From the NCBI GenBank assembly GCA_021286885.1, contig JAJTBM010000230.1, positions 1 through 5,417 on the forward strand: a DNA stretch of 5,417 bases, given 5' to 3'. Both the position numbers and the translations under genes were made by a program. This document shows, one piece after another, positions 1 to 4,352 of this stretch. Within the stretch, counting starts at the first letter, position 1. The number at the start of each line of letters is the position of its first letter. Below the pieces are notes generated by a model. The model did no database searches. It was not told the DNA's origin and was given only the letters and a program-made list of their open reading frames with translations. This DNA comes from Rhodocyclales bacterium. GTDB lineage: Bacteria; Pseudomonadota; Gammaproteobacteria; Burkholderiales; Rhodocyclaceae.

Positions 1-521
1 CGTTTGGCCAGGGCTACGGCCCCCAGGTAAAGGCTGATGGGGATGTACGGAAAGCGGGGTTGCTCCTTGCGGCCGAAGTCTTCCATGCTGAAGCCGAAGG
101 GGCGGTTTTGTTCGCCCTTGCGCCGCCGATAGCCGGCCCGCACGGCCAGGCGTGAGACTTCCGCGATGCTGCCCCGGTGCAGTCGGGCGGGGTCGATGAT
201 GCGCCGGTCCAGGGTGGCGGCGCAGCTGCGTTCAAAGGGCAGGGGGGTGTCGGGGGCTTCCGGGCGGGCCAACACCAGCCGGTTGCAGCCCACTAGGCTG
301 CGGCCCGCATCGGACGTGCGCAGCAGGCAGTGCAGGCTATGGCGGTCGTACTCATCCACTTCCCGTCGATCTGGGCGCACGGGTTCAAAGCCCAGTTCTT
401 CGCAATAAACTTCGTGTCTGATCCGGTACACATGATCGCGTTCGGAAGGGTTTAGGGCGGCAGCAAGCCGGAAGTGGCGCTGGAATCCGGTGCCCAGGCT
501 GAAGTGATCAAGCAGCGACAT
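1..521 (-). CDS. PEP-CTERM/exosortase-associated acyltransferase (LuxI/FeeM-like), 3' end outside window
   Basis: The minus strand reads open from an ATG at 521 to the window edge: 173 full codons with no stop, so the C-terminus is missing (family members are usually about 240-260 residues). The fold is that of acyl-homoserine-lactone synthases and N-acyl amino acid synthases (GNAT-like), which transfer a fatty acyl group from acyl-ACP or acyl-CoA to an amine. Visible LuxI-like landmarks are RIRHEVYCEELGFE (33-46), an acidic cluster EVDEYD (54-59), GCNRLVLARPE (78-88, Arg81) and EVSRLAV (121-127), which matches the E-x-S-R-F-x-V hallmark of LuxI. The N-terminus and spacing resemble the exosortase-system acyltransferase family rather than true LuxI. 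Start choice: AGGAGG sits four bases upstream of the ATG. The gene is divergent from the E1-like gene across a 220 bp gap. The acyl substrate and acceptor are unknown, and no exosortase gene is in the window. Confidence 0.85.
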   Translation of the reverse strand, partial: MSLLDHFSLGTGFQRHFRLAAALNPSERDHVYRIRHEVYCEELGFEPVRPDRREVDEYDRHSLHCLLRTSDAGRSLVGCNRLVLARPEAPDTPLPFERSCAATLDRRIIDPARLHRGSIAEVSRLAVRAGYRRRKGEQNRPFGFSMEDFGRKEQPRFPYIPISLYLGAVALAK

Positions 522-525
522 GGAG

Positions 526-531
526 CCTCCT
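526..531 (-). promoter_or_regulatory. Strong ribosome binding site for the acyltransferase
   Basis: On the minus strand AGGAGG is followed by CTCC and then ATG (521-519). It is a perfect Shine-Dalgarno core with a short four-base spacer, and it fixes the start of the leftward gene. Confidence 0.8.
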
Positions 532-548
532 TTGGAACGGTAAGCGTG

Positions 549-585
549 ACGGATTTCACGGATTTACGGCGCGAGCTGTCCGTAA
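549..585. repeat. Short direct and inverted repeats in the acyltransferase leader
   Basis: ACGGATTTC (549-557) is followed directly by ACGGATTTA (558-566) and a further CGG, a nine-base tandem period. The second copy overlaps an inverted repeat, TTACGG (564-569) with CCGTAA (580-585), separated by ten bases. The spacing of about one helical turn suits a dimeric regulator, or the arms could form a weak hairpin in the leader of the leftward mRNA. Arms of six bases can arise by chance, so an operator role is only a suggestion. Confidence 0.35.
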
Positions 586-659
586 TTGAAGAATTTTGTA
601 TGGAAAAAAATTCACCATAAGCAGGCTTGTTATCTCCCTGAAGATCCGTCAGCCGGTCG

Positions 660-685
660 GGATAGCGCGAAAACGCCCCCTATCC
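660..685. promoter_or_regulatory. Small hairpin upstream of the E1-like gene
   Basis: GGATAG (660-665) pairs with CTATCC (680-685). Inside, GCG (667-669) pairs with CGC (674-676) across an AAAA loop, giving an interrupted stem. No T-tract follows on either strand, so it is not an intrinsic terminator. It may be a protein site or part of a leader structure if transcription starts upstream of it. Function unknown. Confidence 0.3.
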
Positions 686-741
686 GGACTGCTTAGGCTT
701 CTGGCGTATCATTTCGGCTTTCAGCTTCGGGACCTCACTCC

Positions 742-1623
742 ATGAATCAGCCTGCCTTCAACTATGACGAAGCCTTTTCCCGCAACATCGGCTGGGTGAC
801 GCTGGCCGAGCAGGCCGCCCTGCGGGGCAAGCGGGTCGCGATTGCCGGCATGGGCGGCGTAGGGGGTGTGCACCTGCTCACCCTCGCCCGGCTCGGGGTG
901 GGGGCTTTCCATATTGCCGATATGGACGTGTTCGAACTGGTGAATTTCAACCGCCAGGTCGGGGCCACCCTGTCCACCCTGCATCAGCCCAAGGCCCAGG
1001 CGCTGGCCAAAATGGCCCATGACATCAACCCTGAGCTGGATATTCGGATCTTCGATCAGGGGGTGGATGCCACCAACCTGGATGCATTCCTCAAAGATGT
1101 AGACCTGTACGTGGATGGGCTGGATTTCTTTGCCTTTGACGCCCGGCGCAAGACTTTCCAGGCGTGCTGGGAGCGTGGTATCCCGGCGGTGACGGCGGCC
1201 CCCTTGGGTATGGGCACCGCCGTGCTGAGTTTCCTGCCCGGGCAGATGTCGTTCGAAGAGTATTTCCGCCTCGAAGGCTGCGACAAGGACGAAATGGCGG
1301 TGCGCTTCCTGCTGGGTCTTTCTCCGGCCATGCTCCAGCGGGGTTACTTGGTGGATCCTTCCCGGGTGAACTTCAAGGAGCAGCGTGGCCCCAGCACCAT
1401 TGCCTCCTGCCAGCTATGCGCCGGGGTAACGGCGGTGGAATCCCTTAAGATTCTGCTCAAGCGGCCCGGTGTGCTGTGTGCTCCCCGAGGCTTCCAGTTC
1501 GACCCCTATCGCAATCGTTACGTGAAAACCTGGCGCCCGTGGGGCAACCGGAACCCGATTCAGCAGATCGGTCTTTTTATTGCCCGGCGCCAGCTGAAGG
1601 CCATGGCGGGTGGTCGGGCCTGA
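742..1623 (+). CDS. ThiF/MoeB/HesA-family (E1-like) adenylyltransferase
   Basis: This 293-residue protein belongs to the E1-like superfamily, which adenylates a carboxylate (usually the C-terminal Gly of a ubiquitin-like or sulfur-carrier protein, sometimes a peptide or small acid) using ATP-Mg. A Rossmann core starts with VAIAGMGGVGG (32-42, nucleotide loop). It is followed by IADMDVFELVNFNRQ (58-72, with Asp60/Asp62, Asn68/Asn70, Arg71 and Gln72 in the expected ATP-binding places), Lys84 and DGLD (125-128). Cys180 in a loop (LEGCDKDE) is a possible catalytic Cys. Only one CxxC is present (CQLC, 223-226); MoeB/ThiF-type enzymes that bind zinc have two pairs. There is no rhodanese domain, and no ubiquitin-like partner gene is nearby. 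The N-terminal segment FNYDEAFSRNIGWVT fits the start at 742, although the Shine-Dalgarno is weak. The flavoprotein gene follows after 44 bp on the same strand. The family call is firm; the substrate is unknown, and molybdopterin or thiamine synthesis is unlikely from the context. Confidence 0.9.
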   Translation: MNQPAFNYDEAFSRNIGWVTLAEQAALRGKRVAIAGMGGVGGVHLLTLARLGVGAFHIADMDVFELVNFNRQVGATLSTLHQPKAQALAKMAHDINPELDIRIFDQGVDATNLDAFLKDVDLYVDGLDFFAFDARRKTFQACWERGIPAVTAAPLGMGTAVLSFLPGQMSFEEYFRLEGCDKDEMAVRFLLGLSPAMLQRGYLVDPSRVNFKEQRGPSTIASCQLCAGVTAVESLKILLKRPGVLCAPRGFQFDPYRNRYVKTWRPWGNRNPIQQIGLFIARRQLKAMAGGRA

Positions 1624-1651
1624 GCCCGCCTCCGTACTTCGTCCGGATTAC

Positions 1652-1657
1652 AAGGAG
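1652..1657 (+). promoter_or_regulatory. Ribosome binding site of the nitroreductase-like gene
   Basis: AAGGAG lies ten bases before ATG 1668. It supports that start over an in-frame upstream ATG at 1476, which would overlap the E1-like gene by about 150 bp and add 64 non-conserved residues. Confidence 0.7.
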
Positions 1658-1667
1658 CTTCGCCCCC

Positions 1668-2720
1668 ATGACCCCTCCCGTTCTGAAAAAACTGCTGCAA
1701 CTGGCCCTCTGGGCGCCCAGCGGTGATAACACCCAGCCCTTCACCTTCGAGATTTTGGCCCCGGATCGGGTTCGCATTCATGGTGCGGATACCCGGGATT
1801 GGTGTCTCTACGACTACAAGGGCCACGCCAGCCACATGGCCCATGGTGCCCTCCTCGAAACCCTGCGTATTGCTGCCACGGGTGAAGGGCTTGAGGCGCA
1901 CTGGAGCCTGGTTGACGACAACGAACTGCATCCCATTTATGAGGTCGTGTTCGAGCCCTGTGCAGGCCTGTCGTCGGACCCACTCCTGCCTTTCATCGAA
2001 AAACGGGTGGTCCAGCGCCGCCCCATGAAAACCACCCCGCTTCCCTCTGCTCCGGGCGAGGGGTACAGCGTGCAGCTGTTCGAGTCTTGGTCCGAACGCC
2101 TGCACATGGCCAATCTGCTCTGGCGCAATGCCTATCTGCGCCTGACCTGCCCGGAGGCCTATCCGGTGCATAAAGAAATTATCGAATGGCGCGCCCGTTA
2201 CAGCCAAGACCGCATCCCTGAACAGGCTGTGGGGGTTGATCCTGTCACCGCCCGTTTGATGGAGTGGGTGATGGCTAAGTGGGAGCGGGTACAGTTTTTC
2301 AATCGTTTCCTGGGGGGCACGATTGCACCCCGCATCCAGCTGGACTGGATTCCCGCCCTGGCCTGCGCAGCCCATGTGCTGGTCAAGGCAGACAAGCCCC
2401 CTGTGGGGCTACGGGATCACGTTCAAGCCGGGGTTGCCCTGCAGCGGGTATGGCTCACCGCCACGGCCCAGGGGCTTTACTTGCAACCAGAAATGACCCC
2501 GCTTATTTTTCGTTGGTACGCCCGGAGCGGGGAGCGGTTCTCGGCTCAGGATGCGCTCAACACGGGGGCTTCTGCTCTGGCGGGCGATATCGAGCGTCTG
2601 GGCGGATTCGGGCAGGATCAGGCCCTGGTCTTTCTAGGCCGTGTCGGGCGCTCTCGGCCCCCCCATTCCCGGTCTACCCGCAAGGATGTGGAGTCGCTCA
2701 TGGTAAGGACGTCTGGCTGA
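1668..2720 (+). CDS. Nitroreductase-like flavoprotein (Rv3131 / Rv1355c C-terminal type)
   Basis: This 350-residue protein looks like the Rv3131-type branch of the nitroreductase superfamily, which binds FMN. Visible marks: the N-terminal APSGDNTQPFTFEI (16-29) matches the APSxxNTQPW element of that branch; KRVVQRRPMKTTPL (112-125) matches its Arg-rich RRTxRRPF segment; GVALQRVWLTATAQGLYLQP (255-274) is the core helix and loop; and the end (RVGR 325-328, then a Ser/Arg-rich tail) follows the usual RxGxxPxPxxSxR pattern. No signal peptide or membrane segment is seen, so it is probably cytoplasmic. It follows the E1-like gene by 44 bp and overlaps the next gene by one base. In mycobacterial Rv1355c/MoeY an E1-like and a nitroreductase-like domain are fused in the same order, so the pair probably acts together. 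The redox substrate is unknown. Oxidation or reduction of an adenylated or cyclised intermediate is a guess. Confidence 0.8.
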   Translation: MTPPVLKKLLQLALWAPSGDNTQPFTFEILAPDRVRIHGADTRDWCLYDYKGHASHMAHGALLETLRIAATGEGLEAHWSLVDDNELHPIYEVVFEPCAGLSSDPLLPFIEKRVVQRRPMKTTPLPSAPGEGYSVQLFESWSERLHMANLLWRNAYLRLTCPEAYPVHKEIIEWRARYSQDRIPEQAVGVDPVTARLMEWVMAKWERVQFFNRFLGGTIAPRIQLDWIPALACAAHVLVKADKPPVGLRDHVQAGVALQRVWLTATAQGLYLQPEMTPLIFRWYARSGERFSAQDALNTGASALAGDIERLGGFGQDQALVFLGRVGRSRPPHSRSTRKDVESLMVRTSG

Positions 2721-3721
2721 TGCAAAACCCCTATCGTCCCCGGCCTGCAGTCGCCGAATGTTGTAGTGGCCACGACCATGGTCATGGTCATGTGCATGGC
2801 CATAGCCACGGGCACGGGCACGGCCACCATCACCACGCCCCGGCCAGCTACGACCGGGCCTTTGCCATCGGCCTGGTGCTGAATGTGGGCTTTGTGCTGG
2901 TGGAAGCCCTGTATGGCTGGCAGATCGACTCCTTGGCCCTGCTCGCCGATGCGGGTCACAACCTGTCGGATGTGGCTGGGCTGCTGCTGGCCTGGGGCGC
3001 TTTTTTGGCGGCGCGACTGGCGCCCAGCCCACGCCTTACCTACGGCTGGCGCCGGGCGTCCATCCTGGCGGCGCTGGTAAACGCGGTGCTGCTGCTGGTG
3101 GCCATGGGGGCCCTGATGGTGGAGGCGATTCAGCGCTTTCAGCAGCCGGCGGCCGTTTCTGGCTGGACGGTGATCGTGGTGGCCCTGGTGGGCGTGGTGG
3201 TGAATGGGATCACCGCCGTGCTGTTCATGAAGGGTTCTGAAGACGATCTCAATCTGCGTGGCGCCTTTTTGCATATGGTGGCAGATGCGCTGGTGTCTTT
3301 GGGCGTGGCGGGGGCGGGGGCCCTCTATCTGCATTTTGGCTGGCCCTGGCTGGACCCGCTGGTGAGCCTGCTGATCGCGTTGGTGATCGTGGCGGGTACC
3401 TGGGGGCTGTTGCGCCAGTCTTTGCACCTGAGTTTCGACGGGGTGCCCGAAGGCCTGGATGTGCAGTGTATCCACGATTGGCTGCTTTCCCGCCCGGGGG
3501 TGCAGGAAGTCCATGATCTGCACGTCTGGGCCCTGGGGACTTCCGACACGGCCCTCTCGGCCCATCTGGTGATGCCCGGCGGGCATCCGGGAGATGATTT
3601 CCTGCGCAGCCTAGCTGCCGAGCTGAAGGCCCAGCACCGGATCGGCCACCCCACCATCCAGATCGAGATTGAAGGCATCGCTGATAGCTGCACCCCCAGC
3701 CTCAAACCGGCTGGGCACTGA
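2720..3721 (+). CDS. CDF-family zinc (Zn/Co/Cd) efflux transporter, CzcD/ZitB type
   Basis: This 333-residue cation diffusion facilitator exports divalent metal from the cytoplasm in exchange for protons. A His-rich N-terminus (13 His between residues 18 and 39, preceded by Cys14-Cys15) precedes six membrane helices at about 46-68, 72-98, 114-136, 148-171, 182-204 and 209-232, and then a cytoplasmic metallochaperone-like domain with EVHDLHVWALG (263-273). The transport site is HNLSD (His80, Asp84) in helix 2 and HMVAD (His185, Asp189) in helix 5. That is the His/Asp-His/Asp arrangement of zinc-selective CzcD/ZitB members. The start is the ATG at 2720 inside TGATG, overlapping the flavoprotein stop by one base, with AAGGA (2705-2709) ten bases before it; the much longer upstream open frame is only the flavoprotein read in another frame. 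The overlap implies translational coupling. Zinc is the likeliest metal; cobalt or cadmium are possible. Confidence 0.93.
   Translation: MQNPYRPRPAVAECCSGHDHGHGHVHGHSHGHGHGHHHHAPASYDRAFAIGLVLNVGFVLVEALYGWQIDSLALLADAGHNLSDVAGLLLAWGAFLAARLAPSPRLTYGWRRASILAALVNAVLLLVAMGALMVEAIQRFQQPAAVSGWTVIVVALVGVVVNGITAVLFMKGSEDDLNLRGAFLHMVADALVSLGVAGAGALYLHFGWPWLDPLVSLLIALVIVAGTWGLLRQSLHLSFDGVPEGLDVQCIHDWLLSRPGVQEVHDLHVWALGTSDTALSAHLVMPGGHPGDDFLRSLAAELKAQHRIGHPTIQIEIEGIADSCTPSLKPAGH
2771..2836 (+). repeat. Gly-His coding repeat in the CDF N-terminus
   Basis: A degenerate six-base periodic stretch (GGTCAT, GGCCAT, GGGCAC variants) encodes alternating Gly-His units and ends in four consecutive His codons (36-39). 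His codons alternate between CAT and CAC, so the protein repeat appears to be kept by selection more than by recent slippage. It is a likely zinc-buffering or metal-sensing tail. Confidence 0.8.
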
Positions 3722-3734
3722 ACTGGCCTGACCC

Positions 3735-3751
3735 GGGCGGGCTCGGGCGGG
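3735..3751 (+). other. Canonical G-quadruplex motif between the CDF and arsC-like genes
   Basis: Four GGG runs (3735-3737, 3739-3741, 3745-3747, 3749-3751) are separated by loops of one, three and one bases, fitting G3N1G3N3G3N1G3. The unit CGGGCGGGC is directly repeated at 3734-3742 and 3744-3752. It starts 13 bases after the CDF stop and ends 40 bases before the next ATG, on the coding strand, so it would be present in an RNA spanning both genes. The surrounding CCCGGG blocks could instead form a competing GC hairpin; no T-tract follows. Confidence 0.6.
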
Positions 3752-3780
3752 CCCCCGGGGAGAGGATCACCCCCCGCCCC

Positions 3781-3785
3781 AGGAG
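3781..3785 (+). promoter_or_regulatory. Ribosome binding site of the arsC-like gene
   Basis: AGGAG with a six-base spacer to ATG 3792 is well placed, and it supports this start. Confidence 0.75.
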
Positions 3786-3791
3786 CCCATC

Positions 3792-4223
3792 ATGAGTCTT
3801 CCCCTGGTGCTGGTGCTATGTACGGCCAATGCCTGCCGCTCCCAAATGGCCGAGGCCATTTTGCGCCAGGCCCTCAACGGGCGTGCCCGGGTGGTTTCTG
3901 CGGGTACCCGCCCCCAGCCCCGGGTGGCCACCCATGCGCTCGAAGCGCTGCGCTTGGCAGGCTTGCCCACCCGTGATCTGCGTAGCAAGGATGTAAGGCT
4001 GTTTCTGGATCAACCCATAGACCTGCTGGTGAGTGTGTGCGACGAGGCGCGCAGCGATTGCCCGGCCTTCCCCCGGCCCGTACGCCGCTTGCACATGCCT
4101 TTTCGTTCGCCCCAGGGAGAGCCCCTGGAAAGCTTTGTGGCGGTACGGGAAGACATTCGCCAGCGGCTGGTGCCGGCAGTGCGGGAGGCGCTGGGCTTGG
4201 AACGGGATGAGGGCGAGGCCTAA
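3792..4223 (+). CDS. arsC: Thioredoxin-type arsenate reductase / LMW protein-tyrosine-phosphatase fold protein
   Basis: This 143-residue cytoplasmic protein has the low-molecular-weight phosphatase fold. The P-loop is CTANACRSQMAEA (10-22), a CX5R motif with nucleophile Cys10 and Arg16. Cys83 (SVCDEA) and Cys90 (SDCPAFP) fall where Cys82 and Cys89 lie in Staphylococcus aureus pI258 ArsC, giving the redox relay by which such enzymes reduce arsenate to arsenite with thioredoxin. Asn13, Glu21 and Ser36 also match that enzyme. The family's acidic DP motif that supplies the general acid is changed: HMPFRSPQGE (101-110) has Arg105-Ser106-Pro107 in place of Asp-Asp-Pro. The protein lies 70 bp downstream of the CDF gene on the same strand, possibly cotranscribed; no arsR, arsB or acr3 is visible. 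The alternative is a Wzb-like exopolysaccharide phosphatase, less likely given the Cys relay. The fold is certain; arsenate activity is less so. Confidence 0.8.
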   Translation: MSLPLVLVLCTANACRSQMAEAILRQALNGRARVVSAGTRPQPRVATHALEALRLAGLPTRDLRSKDVRLFLDQPIDLLVSVCDEARSDCPAFPRPVRRLHMPFRSPQGEPLESFVAVREDIRQRLVPAVREALGLERDEGEA

Positions 4224-4240
4224 GCCGCTGTGTTCTGACC

Positions 4241-4291
4241 AAAAAAAACGGCCGGGGGAAAGAGGGGGGGAGGGAGAAAACCCCCGGCCGT
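4241..4291 (-). terminator. Intrinsic terminator for the ABC substrate-binding gene
   Basis: A perfect 11 bp inverted repeat, ACGGCCGGGGG (4248-4258) and CCCCCGGCCGT (4281-4291), encloses a 22-base loop. Read on the minus strand the hairpin ends directly in eight T residues (complement of A4241-4248), the standard Rho-independent layout, 61 bp past the leftward stop. On the plus strand no T-tract follows, so it should not efficiently stop arsC transcription. The loop is pure purine on the plus strand and makes a second G-quadruplex pattern with the left arm. The remaining gap, 4292-4352, holds only a vague GTATGG duplication (4310-4315, 4317-4322). Confidence 0.85.
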
Positions 4292-4352
4292 GGCGGAAAC
4301 GGGTAGTGCGTATGGTGTATGGCGTAGGGCGTGGTGCGGCAGCGTGCAGCTT

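Larger units (their letters stand above)
522..741. promoter_or_regulatory. Divergent intergenic region, probable promoters in both directions
   Basis: These 220 bp separate two divergent starts and hold no convincing gene. The stretch around 583-632 is clearly richer in A+T than the rest of the window and is the best place for promoters. No clean -35/-10 pair could be assigned. For the rightward gene TATCAT at 707-712 resembles a -10 box but lacks a good -35 box. For the leftward gene TACAAA on the minus strand (about 597-602) is a weak -10 candidate. The rightward gene has only a weak Shine-Dalgarno (GGGA, 729-732). Two small symmetrical elements inside this region are listed separately. Confidence 0.55.

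Noticed and set aside
166..408. Plus-strand open frame of 80 codons over the acyltransferase
   Set aside because: It has low-complexity Arg/Ser-rich content opposite a gene with clear LuxI-like motifs, so it is a shadow reading.
700..720. Possible sigma-54 (-24/-12) promoter at TGGCGTATCATTTCGGC
   Set aside because: The GG and GC dinucleotides do not have the required spacing, since the GC is two bases too far, so it does not match the consensus.
1476..1667. N-terminal extension of the nitroreductase-like gene from an upstream ATG
   Set aside because: It would overlap the E1-like gene by about 150 bp, and its residues are a frame-shifted reading of that gene's conserved end. The AAGGAG before 1668 and the APSxxNTQP element close to the new N-terminus favour 1668.
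1560..2375. Minus-strand open frame of 271 codons antisense to the flavoprotein
   Set aside because: No family features are seen and it lies opposite a well-supported gene with conserved motifs; it is a shadow of GC-rich coding sequence.
2279..2719. N-terminal extension of the CDF protein
   Set aside because: The added 147 residues are the flavoprotein gene read out of frame; CDF proteins of this type begin shortly before the His-rich tail, as they do from 2720.
2618..3586. Long minus-strand open frame (322 codons) antisense to the CDF gene
   Set aside because: Its protein is rich in His, Gln and Arg with no recognisable domain. It is explained by the GC-rich codon bias of the real CDF gene, which has clear membrane helices and metal-site residues.
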